Of a stretch of DNA of 64,000 nucleotides, positions 44,858 to 55,978 are shown in pieces. Numbering within the stretch: position 1 is the first letter of the stretch; every line of letters begins with the position of its first letter. The notes under the pieces were generated by a model that ran no database searches, was not told the origin of the DNA, and was given only the letters and a program-made list of their open reading frames with translations. Position numbers and translations under genes: made by a program. Source of the DNA: Botryosphaeria dothidea (lineage: Eukaryota; Ascomycota; Dothideomycetes; Botryosphaeriales; Botryosphaeriaceae); NCBI GenBank assembly GCA_011503125.2, contig WWBZ02000040.1:2728001-2792000 (forward strand), read 5' to 3'.

Positions 44858-46684
44858 TCAGGACAGGGGAAGCAACGGGGGGTGATGATCGCTCTTGATC
44901 AGACTGTCAGAGATTTTCCAGAAAGCCGTCGGGCCCGCTGGTCCCTCAGGACTGTAATCCCTAAAGGCTCTTTAGCATATTCTCGGGAGATTTTAAGAAA
45001 GTAGGTGATGTACTTATCGAACCAGGTTCCTAGCATTCCCCGTGCAGACCGCAGTCCTCCCGTTTGGATACACTCGCTACGCCAGCGCTCCTCGCTGTTG
45101 TCGACCGATCAGCCATCCGAACATTATTCGCGCTTGTAACAAGCTGGTTCCTTACCCGTGGAAGATGGAGAACGATGTCCATCGAACGTGGCCCTCGGGC
45201 GTCAACCTAACAGTCCCTGTTGCGATTCTCAGTTCAGCACAAAACTAGCATGAAAGCTTGGAAAACACACCTCTGATCTTAGAGTTTGCGTTGGGATCCC
45301 ACGAAGCATGCATGGAACGGGAAGTGCCCGTGAAATGGACAACCGGCAGAGCCTGTCCGTCACCAGGGCCAGGCGGCTCGATGCGCCTGACACGAAGATT
45401 GAGGGTAATGAACCGAATCGCTTCTTGAGTGGCGATTGGCTCTCGGGGCTGGTCGTCTGGGATGGTGTCGTTCTCGAAGTTGAAATGGTAGAGATCAGTG
45501 TAGTCTGGAAAAGTCAACATCGATGATTCTCCGCGAGATATTGATATTTGCGAGCTTACCAAGGAAACAAACAATCTAATATGATATCGTCAGCCTTACG
45601 CCCTTCAATTAGATTGATTTTACTTACTCTTGCCCAGGTACCTGTGACACCGTATGGATCCTGATCCTCCAAACTTGTCCCGGAATTGTTCAATAGGGAA
45701 TCCACGCGTTGGAAGCTGCGCGCATTGCTTGAAGTAGCCGGAGTGATGATGTGCATTGCTTCCCAAAGACCGGATTCGCTATCCTCGTCATCATCAAATC
45801 TGAAGGGAGGCTTACTCCGGAAGCTGTTCGTGGATACTCCATCGAAAGGAACGTTCCAGATCGGACGGAATCTGCCATAGGTTCTTTCGCAGAAGCGGTG
45901 AATGTTGTGGGACAGGACAATCATGATGCTCTCCAAGTTCTCCCAGTCCACGGTTTGGGAACCATCATCCATGAAAGGGCCCCAAAAGGTATCATCCGTG
46001 TACCGGCGCAAATCGTAGACCCGAGACCTGGCATAGCTGTGTATGGGGGTTTCCCCCCTTTTCGGAGGCTCCATTGGTACGCCATGGAGAACGTTGAGCT
46101 TGGCACTGGCCTGACGGTCATGTTCTTCAGGGAAAGGTTTTTGGTCCTCGCTCCCAGCTCGGTTGAAAAGAGAAGAGCCGCACAAAATCGAATTTCTGTT
46201 TGCGGTGCGAGATTCATCAAAATGCTGCCGCAAAAATTTACATGTTGAAGACGGCTGATTAGGTGCTGATGTGGCGAGCAGATCATTTATTGCGGAAGCA
46301 ATGAAGGGGAAATTCGCTTTCTGAGAAGGGTCATTAGAATTGAAATGGACCTGGCTGCTCTACTTACCTTTACATCCGAATTTTCAGAAGTAAGAAGCAA
46401 GTTCAGCTTCCACATCCGGGACAGCTCAGATTGCCAGGATACTTTCACATCAGGCTGCTGCTCACGAGGATCGTCCTTCCAAAGGTGTTAGTCAAAATAG
46501 CATAGTGTAAGAAGGGCGCGCTTACAAAGTGCTCAAGGTACAATTCTTTCCAAAGCAACTCATTGTCACTGATGAAGGTGTACAAAGAACGGCAACACTG
46601 CGAGACATGGGCAAGATCGGCAGGGCCAACCTTCAGGAGGATTTCATGGATGAGTTCGTTTGACAGTCCGAGCAGACAAGACAT
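44858..46684 (-). CDS. F-box protein
   Basis: Eight exons (46684-46526, 46475-46368, 46320-45628, 45575-45560, 45504-45271, 45216-45156, 45094-45014, 44960-44858) add up to 484 residues with every phase matching. The N-terminus is an F-box: LLGLSNELIHEILLKVGPAD then SQCCRSLYTFISDNELLWKE. The C-terminal part follows a fungal F-box family pattern: IVCFLDYTDLYHFNFEN, RWTSFSIFHGEERWRSE and GTWFDKDYSPEGPAGPTAFW. It should act as a substrate-receptor of an SCF ubiquitin ligase through Skp1; the target is unknown. Exon 4 has only 16 nt, but without it the conserved IVCFLDYTD cannot be made. Confidence 0.85.
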
Positions 46685-48682
46685 TGTCTGCACGAGGGGT
46701 CAGTTATTCAAGCTGCTACAAGGCGGCGAAGAAGGGGTGGCGAGAGCGAGCAAACACGGAACTTGGATGGTGAAGGTGATCTGGGATATGTGCCAAGCCA
46801 AACTTTTGAGGTCGGCGAAGATCCTGGTTGGCGGGTCGGTTGAGTCACACAAGATACGTACAGTGAAGAAACGCTCAGTTGCGCTCGGGCTGGTATGAGG
46901 ATCTGCTAGGTGAAGAAGTGGTGTGCGTATAGGAGATGGCAGCAGGAGGGGCTCAGCTCAGCGCATGTGATTGCGGCGAAAGCGGAGATCCGTGCGTCGC
47001 TAAGTCGCCAGAATGACGGGGGCCTGTAGAAGATGGGCTGGGTCTCGCGGGAGGCGCTGAGGGCGGACAAATAAGACTCGGATGAATATAGGGCAGGCTC
47101 GAGAGACGGCGGCGGATGGAGGCGTCAGGAAGGAGATAGCGGGGGCCTATGTCCGCATGCCGCTCACGCCTCTGCCCTGCCGCTTTGGGAACAATGGGCC
47201 TATGCTTCCCGTCGCCTAGCCGATCCTTTCTTGGCTGCTCCCCTCGCGGGCCATCTCTCAGCGCACTCTCACCACATTCCGCTGCTTCCACCACCGGCCA
47301 TGATCCTGGCCGCGAATCCCGCTTTGCTAGCCGCCTCGGGCCACTAGTCTGACCACATCTTTTGCAATGCCTCCCCAACAGGACGAGTGATGTTTCCTCG
47401 TATCTACCAGTTGGCAGGTGCGTCGTTTGGGCCACCGTGTCTCAAGTTCGCCCTGTGCGCTTCGGCACCGAGCTGTCGTCAGCTGTGCTGTGCCAATCCA
47501 TGGTGGATCTGTTGGGATGCATCAATGGCACGATTGCTTCCCGACGTGAGTAGACGGTGTGCCTGCCGTGGTCTGCAAGTGCAACAACATCGTCTGAGCC
47601 ACATGCCTAGACTGCTCTACACCAACCATGCTTGACGACATTTCTGTATGAACGGACATTTCTTAGCTGTCGCAAAGTCATTTGGCACTTTGAAATTTCA
47701 GGAGCTGACAGGCCAAGCATCAGCGTCACACGTTGCGTTCCAGTGCCGTCTGACCCGATTTTGCCGCAGCGCAGCCAGAATTCCACGCAGTTGCTTTGAA
47801 AGTGACGCCGTGAAGATAGGTAGGAAAGCAAGCAATGCTGCGGCGATGCAGGTGAGGAACTGCGAGCAGACGCACGGCCCCACCGCCATGATCTACTCCA
47901 GCTGGGATGCGGCACTAACCAGATCATCACTTCTGCGCTGTCTCGCTCTAGATGCTTGGGCGTGATTCTCGGCGCAAGGCAGACTCGGAGTGACCTTGGG
48001 ATCTAGAGAAGAGTGCCTGAGGCAGAGCTCCAGCGTGAAAGAATGATGCAGAAGCGGGCCGGTAGAGAATATCTTCGTCGGAGAAAGACCCAAGGATTCC
48101 AAAACACAGCTCACAGAAGCGTGTCGTGCATCCAGGTGATGAGTGCCTCGTAGAAGCTGTTGAAAAGTGCTTTGATGGTCGCGGATGTTGATGCCCCAGG
48201 CAGAAACGGGCGGGTGGGGCTGATTGTGTAATCGCCCGCAGCTTCCCAGCCCTGCCATCACTGTACCGCCCGCCGCAGCTGCCTCTTCAACGCCACCATC
48301 TCTCCTCACGCTCTCTACACAATCCCAGCCCGGACGCAACCACACCTCGTCCGCGCTTCACCTCGCCTCCGTCCTCTCCGCCGCGCGCTGCTCCCTGCAT
48401 CCGCCCGTCACGATTCCACCCCACCGCGACACAACGTCATCTTCCTCATCGCCACACCCCGCGACGCTGGACACCAACACAAACGGAGCAGTCAAGCTGG
48501 GGAAAAGGAAACCATCCAACGAGGACCTTGGGAGTCCATTCAAGAAAGCCATGACGGTAAGCTCGCTTCACCAGGCGCTGTACTGCGCAGTAAACCCCGC
48601 TGCCGTTTGTCCAGTCGCCTATACTTGACTCTATATGTAGTGCTATGTCAACGACCTGCTCACGCGTTTGTTCAAGGACAAA
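46685..48682. other. divergent intergenic region, F-box gene / UBA1
   Basis: 2 kb without a firm gene. At its end, 48557-48640 has the form of an intron (GTAAGC..TAG). The sequence before it is C-rich, so UBA1 probably has a spliced leader or an extra N-terminal exon here. Confidence 0.5.
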
Positions 48683-51600
48683 ATGCAGATCGACAACCCG
48701 TCTGCAGCTGCCGAGCAGCTCAAGGATGCTGCTGGCGAGATCGATGAGTCGCTGTACAGCAGACAGCTCTACGTGCTGGGTCACGAGGCTATGAAGCGCA
48801 TGGGCTCTTCCAACATCTTGGTTGTTGGTCTGCGCGGTCTCGGTGTCGAGATTGCGAAGAACATCGCGCTTGCTGGCGTCAAGTCCCTTACCCTCTACGA
48901 TCCTAAGCCCGCCGAGATCCAAGACCTGTCCGCTCAGTTCTTCCTCCACCCCGAAGACGTCGGCAAGCCGCGCGCCGCCGTCACCATTCCCCGGGTCTCG
49001 GAACTGAATCCTTACGTGCCCGTTAATGAGTTTGTCGGCAAGGACCTGACGTCGGATCTGTCCCAACTGAAGCAGTTCCAGTGCGTTGTCCTGACCGACA
49101 CGCCACTCCGCGACCAATTCCTCATTGCCGACTTCTGCCACGACAACGGCATCTACGTTGTCGCCACCGATACCTTTGGTCTGTTTGGATCCATCTTCAC
49201 GGACTTCGGCAAGAACTTCACCTGCGGAGATCCCACGGGCGAGAACGTCTTGAGTGGCATTGTGGCAGGCGTCGATGATGAAGGCAATGTGTCCGCTCTT
49301 GATGAGACGCGCCACGGACTGGAGGATGGCGACTTCGTCACCTTCTCTGAGATCGAGGGTATGGAAGGCCTCAACGATTCTGCGCCCCGCAAAATCAAGG
49401 TTACCGGCCCGTACACCTTCAGCATTGGCGATGTTTCCGGACTGGGTCAATATAAGCGCGGTGGATTGTATACCCAGGTCAAGATGCCAAAGATCATGGA
49501 CTTTGAACCTCTGAGCCAACAGTTGAAGAAGCCGACGCTGTTGATGTCTGATTTTGCCAAGTTCGATCGCCCTGCACAGCTTCATGTTGGAATTCAAGCA
49601 CTTCACGCATTTGCGGAGCAACACAATGGTGGCTTCCCAAGGGCACACAACGAAGCTGATGCCGCCGAGGTGCTGAAGATTGCCCAAACTCTCGCCTCCT
49701 CGAGCGAGGAGCAAGTGGAGTTGGACGAGAAGCTCATCAAGGAGCTAAGCTACCAAGCACGGGGTGATGTCAGTCCTATTGCCGCTCTCTTTGGTGGTTT
49801 GGCGGCGCAGGAGGTTCTGAAGTCCGTTTCCGGGAAATTCCACCCCATTGTCCAATGGCTGTACTTTGATTCGCTCGAGTCTCTGCCTTCGTCTACTTCC
49901 CGTTCTGAAGAGCTGTGTAAGCCTCTCGGCACCCGCTACGATGGCCAGATTGCTGTTTTCGGAAAGGAGTTCCAGGACAAGATTGCAAACGTCAAAGAAT
50001 TCCTGGTCGGAGCTGGCGCTATCGGCTGTGAGATGCTCAAGAACTGGGCAATGATGGGTGTTGCAAGCGGACCGGAGGGCAAGATCTGGGTAACAGATAT
50101 GGATCAAATCGAGAAGAGCAACCTTAACCGTCAGTTCCTGTTCAGACCTAAGGATGTTGGAAAGCTGAAGAGCGAATGCGCCGCGGAGGCTGTCCAGGCG
50201 ATGAACCCCGACCTGAAGGGTCACATTGTCACAATGAGGGAGAGAGTTGGCGCGGACACTGAAGAAATCTTCAATGAAGACTTCTGGAATAACCTCACGG
50301 CTGTCACGAACGCTCTTGACAATGTGGAAGCTCGCACCTACGTGGATCGCCGCTGCGTCTTCTTCCGCAAGCCGCTCTTAGATAGCGGCACTCTTGGAAC
50401 CAAGGGTAACACCCAGGTCGTTCTTCCGCACATCACGGAGTCGTACTCGAGCTCCCAGGACCCGCCCGAGCAGTCATTCCCCATGTGCACTTTGAAGAGT
50501 TTCCCCAACAGGATCGAGCACACGATCGCCTGGTCCAAGGATCTCTTCCACAGCTACTTCGCGCAGCCGGCGGAAGTGGTCAACATGTACCTTTCGCAGC
50601 CGAACTACCTTGGTAGCGCACTCAAGCAGTCGGGCAACGAGAAGCAGACTCTGGAGACTCTCCGCGACTACTTGGTATCGGACAAGCCTCTTACATTTGA
50701 AGACTGCATAATCTGGGCGAGGCATCAGTTCGAGAAGCAGTACAACAACAACATCGCTCAGTTGCTGTACAATTTCCCCAAGGATTCAAAAACATCGAGT
50801 GGCCAGCCTTTCTGGTCTGGTCCGAAGCGTGCTCCTGACCCATTGAAGTTCGACCCCAACAACCCTACCCACTTCAAGTTCATCGAGGCCGCCGCGAACT
50901 TGCACGCCTTCAACTACAAGATCAGCCCCAAGGGTGCCACAAAGGACCAGTACTTAAAGGTGCTGGACAACATGATCGTCCCTGACTTTAAGCCTGACCC
51001 GGGTGTCAGGATCCAGGCGAGCGACAACGACCCCGACCCGAACGCAAACAGCGGCTCAGGAGATGATTCGGATCTTCGCAAGATCGTTGACTCGTTGCCG
51101 GCACCGAAGTCGCTTGCAGGCTTCAAGCTGGAGCCGGTGGAATTCGAAAAGGACGATGACACCAACTATCACATCGACTTCATCACGGCTGCCAGCAATC
51201 TCCGCGCTGAGAACTACAAGATCCAGCCGGCTGATCGCCACAAGACAAAGTTCATTGCTGGAAAGATTATTCCCGCCATTGCGACGACGACGGCGCTTGT
51301 CACAGGTCTTGTGAACTTGGAACTGTACAAGATCCTCGATGGCAAGACGGACATCGAGCAGTACAAGAATGGCTTCATCAACCTTGCGCTTCCATTCTTC
51401 GGCTTCAGCGAGCCGATTGCCAGCCCTAAGGGCAAGTATGAGGGCCCTGACGGCGAGATCACAATCGATAAGCTCTGGGACCGCTTCGAGGTGGAAGATG
51501 TGCCATTGAAGGACTTCTTGGCCGACTTCGAGAAGAAGGGTCTGAGCATCACTATGATAAGCTCGGGCGTTAGCTTGCTGTACGCCAGCTTCTACCCACC

Positions 51601-51826
51601 GAGCAAGTTGAAGGATAGGCTCCCTCTCAAGTAAGTTATTCTTCGCCCCAACATGTCTTGAATAAAATTAATTTTGCTTTTGCACAGGTTGAGCGAGCTC
51701 GTCGAGACCATCTCGAAGAAGAAGATTCCGGAGCACCAGAAGAACGTCATTTTCGAGATTACGGCCGAAGACAAGACGGAGGAGGACGTCGAGGTTCCGT
51801 ACGTGATGCTCAAGCTGCGTAAGTAG
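48683..51826 (+). CDS. UBA1: ubiquitin-activating enzyme E1
   Basis: Two exons (48683-51630, 51688-51826) give 1028 residues, the usual E1 size. The inactive adenylation half starts [20 protein letters not shown] and [20 protein letters not shown]. The active half has [20 protein letters not shown] and the ATP-site [20 protein letters not shown]. The catalytic Cys lies in [20 protein letters not shown]. The C-terminal ubiquitin-fold domain ends in [11 protein letters not shown]. It charges ubiquitin onto E2 enzymes in cytosol and nucleus. I start at the ATG before [12 protein letters not shown]. An alternative ATG at 48551, joined through intron 48557-48640, would add about 16 residues in frame. 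Confidence 0.95.
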
Positions 51827-52211
51827 CTTTGATTACGATGGTGGTTATGTGAAACAAGATTCCATGCTTTAGCAAAAGGCGCCGATAGAGACCGAACTAC
51901 GTAGAATATCAATGAAGAAGGCAGCACGCCAGACTTGACATGACGGAGTTCGTATCGACGTATTGCACGTGATGCGGGGCAGGGTAGCCCTATGAGAGCG
52001 GCATCGGATGGCATTACCAAGCAGTAGCGGGACATGACGCCGCCCTCGCCACCCGCGAGAAATCCGCCAAATCCCAACTCATCCACGCCCGCCACGGCAA
52101 TTGCTGCGCACCAAAGTTTTTGCTTTAGATACCTGCCGCTACCGTTCACCCATGATCATCAGCTGAGACACCTCCAATCCACGAACTCACTCGATCGTCA
52201 CTCCTGCCGCC
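51827..52211. other. intergenic, UBA1 3' end / NBP35 promoter
   Basis: 385 bp, no gene seen. Confidence 0.5.
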
Positions 52212-53264
52212 ATGGCGCCGTCTCTCGAAGAACGCACCACCTCCGCCGAGGAGGGCGCCGCCGCTCTTGACGCACCCCTCAAAGCCGCCCCCAAGCTCGT
52301 CGCACCAGAACCCGAACACTGCCCCGGGCCGGAATCCCAAGACGCAGGCAAGGCCGACTCGTGCGCCGGCTGCCCCAACCAAGCCATCTGCGCGTCGGCG
52401 CCCAAGGGCCCCGATCCGGACATCCCCATCATCGCGTCGCGGCTGGCGGGCGTGAAGCACAAGATCCTGGTGCTGTCGGGAAAGGGCGGCGTGGGCAAAA
52501 GCACGCTGAGCGCGATGCTGGCCCACGCCTTCGCGGCCAACGCCGACAGCAGCGTCGGGCTGATGGACACGGACATCTGCGGCCCCAGCATCCCGAAGAT
52601 GATGGGCGTCGAGGACGAGACGATCCACGTGACGAGCACGGGCATGGAGCCCGTGTGGGTGAGCGACAATCTGGGCGTCATGAGCGTGCAGTTCATGCTG
52701 CCGAACAGGGACGATGCGGTCATTTGGAGGGGCCCGAAGAAGAATGGGCTGATCAAGACGTTCTTGAAGGACGTGGAGTGGGGGGAGCTGGATTTCCTGA
52801 TCGTGGACACGCCGCCGGGCACGAGTGATGAGCATCTCAGCGTGAACTCGTTCTTGAAGGAGGCGGGCGTCGATGGCGCGGTGCTGGTGAGCACGCCGCA
52901 GGAGGTCAGCTTGCTGGACGTGCGGAAGGAGGTGGATTTCTGCAAGAAAGCCGGGATCAGGATTCTGGGGATCGTGGAGAACATGAGCGGCTTCGTGTGT
53001 CCGAAGTGCACGCATCAGAGCCAGATCTTCAGGCCGACGACGGGTGGCGCCAGGAGGCTCGCGGCGGAGCAGGGGATTCCGTTTTTGGGCGCTGTGCCGC
53101 TGGATCCGCGTATTGGCATGGCGTGCGATTACGGAGAGAGCTTCTTGGATGCGTACCCGGAAAGTCCGGCGTGCAAGGGGATCAAGGAAGTTGTCAGGAG
53201 AGTGGGTTGCGAGATGGGCTTGGCAGCTGATGAGGTGTTGCCGGCGGATGAGGAGGATGAGTAG
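52212..53264 (+). CDS. NBP35: cytosolic Fe-S cluster assembly factor NBP35
   Basis: Single exon, 350 residues. The N-terminal ferredoxin-like site C-x13-C-x2-C-x5-C ([20 protein letters not shown] then NQAIC) is intact. The deviant P-loop [16 protein letters not shown], switch segments [17 protein letters not shown] and [16 protein letters not shown], and the bridging CPKC pair ([10 protein letters not shown]) are all present. The N-terminal four-Cys site separates Nbp35 from its partner Cfd1. With Cfd1 it forms the scaffold that builds 4Fe-4S clusters for cytosolic and nuclear proteins. The end is acidic (ADEEDE). Confidence 0.96.
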   Translation: MAPSLEERTTSAEEGAAALDAPLKAAPKLVAPEPEHCPGPESQDAGKADSCAGCPNQAICASAPKGPDPDIPIIASRLAGVKHKILVLSGKGGVGKSTLSAMLAHAFAANADSSVGLMDTDICGPSIPKMMGVEDETIHVTSTGMEPVWVSDNLGVMSVQFMLPNRDDAVIWRGPKKNGLIKTFLKDVEWGELDFLIVDTPPGTSDEHLSVNSFLKEAGVDGAVLVSTPQEVSLLDVRKEVDFCKKAGIRILGIVENMSGFVCPKCTHQSQIFRPTTGGARRLAAEQGIPFLGAVPLDPRIGMACDYGESFLDAYPESPACKGIKEVVRRVGCEMGLAADEVLPADEEDE

Positions 53265-53765
53265 ATCGATTTGGATTTTTCACGGTTGTGATGGCATCGG
53301 ATGCGGCGCACGGCATTGCATGGCGTTCTGGGGATTTGGCTGGGTCTACGATGGGATATCCAGGTACACGTTTCTTCTCAAGGCTTCACTAAGACTTACA
53401 GCTACTAAATGGCAAAGTCACAATCTTCCTGTCTCGTTCATTCTACGCTCCTAGACTATTTGACCAGCGCAGTCCTGCCCATTATACGAGGGCTTAGTCA
53501 CGTCCATCTCTTGCGTTTCCCCACGAGATAGAAGCACATTTTTTGTTTCAATCCCTCTGACCCGTTCCATTTCGAATCAGGAAGTACCTTCGCACAACAG
53601 GCATGCTCGGCCACGTGCAAACCAATCACCCGTGCCTTCCTGATCTGAAATTTGGACCACTCAGCATTTAAACAGGTCCAGAGTTCTCAACCTTTCCCTC
53701 AACAACAACATCATCACCAGATCTTCTACTTCTTCTACCAAACAATGGATCTGGACTAGGCCATC
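53265..53765. other. intergenic, NBP35 3' end / AT-hook gene promoter
   Basis: 501 bp, no gene seen. A short ATG frame at 53743 closes after a few codons and would act as a small upstream frame. Confidence 0.5.
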
Positions 53766-55757
53766 ATGCTTAGAGATCGCCTCCCCACACCTGCTTCGAG
53801 CAGGGATAACGCATCCAAACCTCACGGCTCTGGGTCTTCATCCACGTCTACGGGTGTGACACCCTCCATGTCGCATGTCTCAGTTCAGCAGCACGCGACA
53901 GACACCAAACTTGGCGCCTCTATAACCAGTCTCAGCCAGGCCTTGCACAGAGATGTCTCCGGTATCAGGCCGAGTTGGAGAGTTTCTTCTAAATCGGGAA
54001 GAGGGTGGGGTATGCGTGAGAAACAGAGCTCACCTTCAGTGCCTCATCGCACGCAACAGTCATACGAGAACACTAAAAATTCGAGCCTGTTCGTAAGCCA
54101 AGAGCTGGAGCCGTCTTCTGTCCAGTCACCTCAGACACCGCACACTCCCACGAGACCTAAGCGTCATGATCGCGCGTTCATCCGACGCGTAGCCCGGCAT
54201 GGCTACTACGAAGACCGCTTCGGAAAATACCCTGACGTTGACGAGGATGCGGAGGGCGGCGGCACCTGGTGCTCAGATTCAGAGGATGATAGCCCTCGGG
54301 AGGGGGGTTATCAGCAACCTGCGCGCCCACGACGTCTTACAACTACTCGTTCTACAAATAGTGTCGCTGCCGCCATACCCGACCACACAAAGGACGCTAA
54401 AGATCAAACCGATGCGGGAGACGGCGAGGAGCAAGATACCGCCGCCGCCGAGTTTGCTCAGTCAAAGAAAATTTATGATCAGAAGGTAGCTGAAGGAAAA
54501 GCTACACAAGAGGATTTCGTGTGGTTCTCCGGATTAGAGGCCGACGAGAAGAAGAGGCTTAAGGCTCTAGAGGCAAAAGATCGGGAGAAAGAAGGCAAGG
54601 GACCTGCCGTTACAGTAAGCCGAAGCCGCGGAATGTTTAGGCACCGTCCGAGCGTGCGTTTTAGGGACAGCTCCATAGACTCCGGAGATGGAGAGAGCCA
54701 ACAGACGATCTCGGTCCCTTCGACGCCAACGCCGTCTGCGAGGAAGTCCGGCATGTTTACCAAAGTCCCCATCACTCCTAAGTCCTCTTCTATGAGCACA
54801 CGAGACACTTCTGCGAGTCCCAACTTTGCCACGGCAAGCGGTATATCTAGGAGGCGCGTACGCATACAAACTCACGAGCCCACCACCCCATCAAGCCGTC
54901 CACGAGACGTCAGTTCCTCCGATGAAGGTCTCTCATTTGGAGTAACGTATCGAATCGATAAGGATACCAAGGAGGTTATGATACCCGCAACTTATGTGAC
55001 GAATATGGCGCTCCTGCATCGTCGGACCGGCTCTCTAGTCCTATCCAAAGTTGAATCTAGAGCCAAGACTCGACAGCAATCTGTAGATGAAGAGGTTTCA
55101 ATGGGAATCGTCTACAACATCCACCCGATGACCGAAGAAGTCATGATACCTCCCACATACGCAAGGAACAGCATACTAGTACACCAGAGATCCGGTGCAC
55201 TAGTGCTCAGTCCGGGAAGTCAGTCCTCGCCGCTGAAGCGCAGGAAGTTGAGGGGAGACGGTTCGCCGACAAGGTCAACCCGGGGTACTGCTTCTCACGG
55301 GCGCGGCGGAAGCAGCAGCAGCAAGGGCGGGGGAACCGGAAAGAAGCGTGGAAGGCCTTTGGGCAGCAAGAACAAGCCTAAGGATACGCCCAAGATCCCG
55401 GTGGGCAGCTCCGCTTCCGACCCGGTGGAGATTGCTGATGATGCATCCGATACTGATGACAGCGAGTAGGCACCGAGTGGTCGCCAACGGCGGAAGACAA
55501 AGAGGAAATGGAGGAAAAATGATTATTTCAACGATGATGAAACGGAGGAGAAACCTGTCAAGAGAAGAAAAAGGAGAAGTATAAGTGATGAAATTGCTGA
55601 AGAAACAGCGGGTAGGAACGGAAGGAGGCCGGGTCGTGCACCACCGAAACATCAATTTGCTTTGGGAGACGATGGCATCACAATGGTTTGGTGCAAGACT
55701 AGGGGAAAGTTAGTGGATGTGCCTGAGGGTGAAATCATGGATGACTTGTTCAAGTAG
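53766..55757 (+). CDS. AT-hook protein with a duplicated 39-residue unit, unknown function
   Basis: The frame from 53766 is open to a TAG at 55467-55469 (567 codons) and then stays open in the same frame to tandem TAG codons at 55755. Either 55401-55469 is a 69-nt intron (GTGGGC..TAG, branch CTGAT), giving about 640 residues, or the TAG is real. The N-terminal half is Ser/Thr-rich and disordered. Two related units, at residues 390-428 and 445-483, share EVMIP-TY and LVLS and are 54% identical. An AT-hook core GKKRGRPLGSKNKP follows. The tail has KPVKRRKRR and a second GRRPGRAP motif, then a short domain-like end, MVWCKTRGKLVDVPEGEIMD. It is probably nuclear and DNA-binding; I recognise no named family. 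Confidence 0.6.
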
Positions 55758-55978
55758 TAGATCCTCCGTAGCCCACTTCTCTAGCTAGTCTTAATTCTAG
55801 ACAGTGAGATCCTTAAATGGGTGCAGTTGATCATAGGGGAGAATTTCTAACGGTGTTACAAATGTTCTCTTCCATCCATATTTGTTCTTGATGTTCTGCG
55901 CGTTGTACCGCTTCCTTCCTTTCTTTCAACATGCCAGTGATATTTTTTTGTACTTTCATTCCACATTTTCCAGGTGTT

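Noticed and set aside
45590..45627. Continuous F-box frame through VSKINLIEGRK
   Set aside because: The segment starts with GTAAGT and reads as coding only by chance; splicing to the 16-nt exon restores the conserved sequence.
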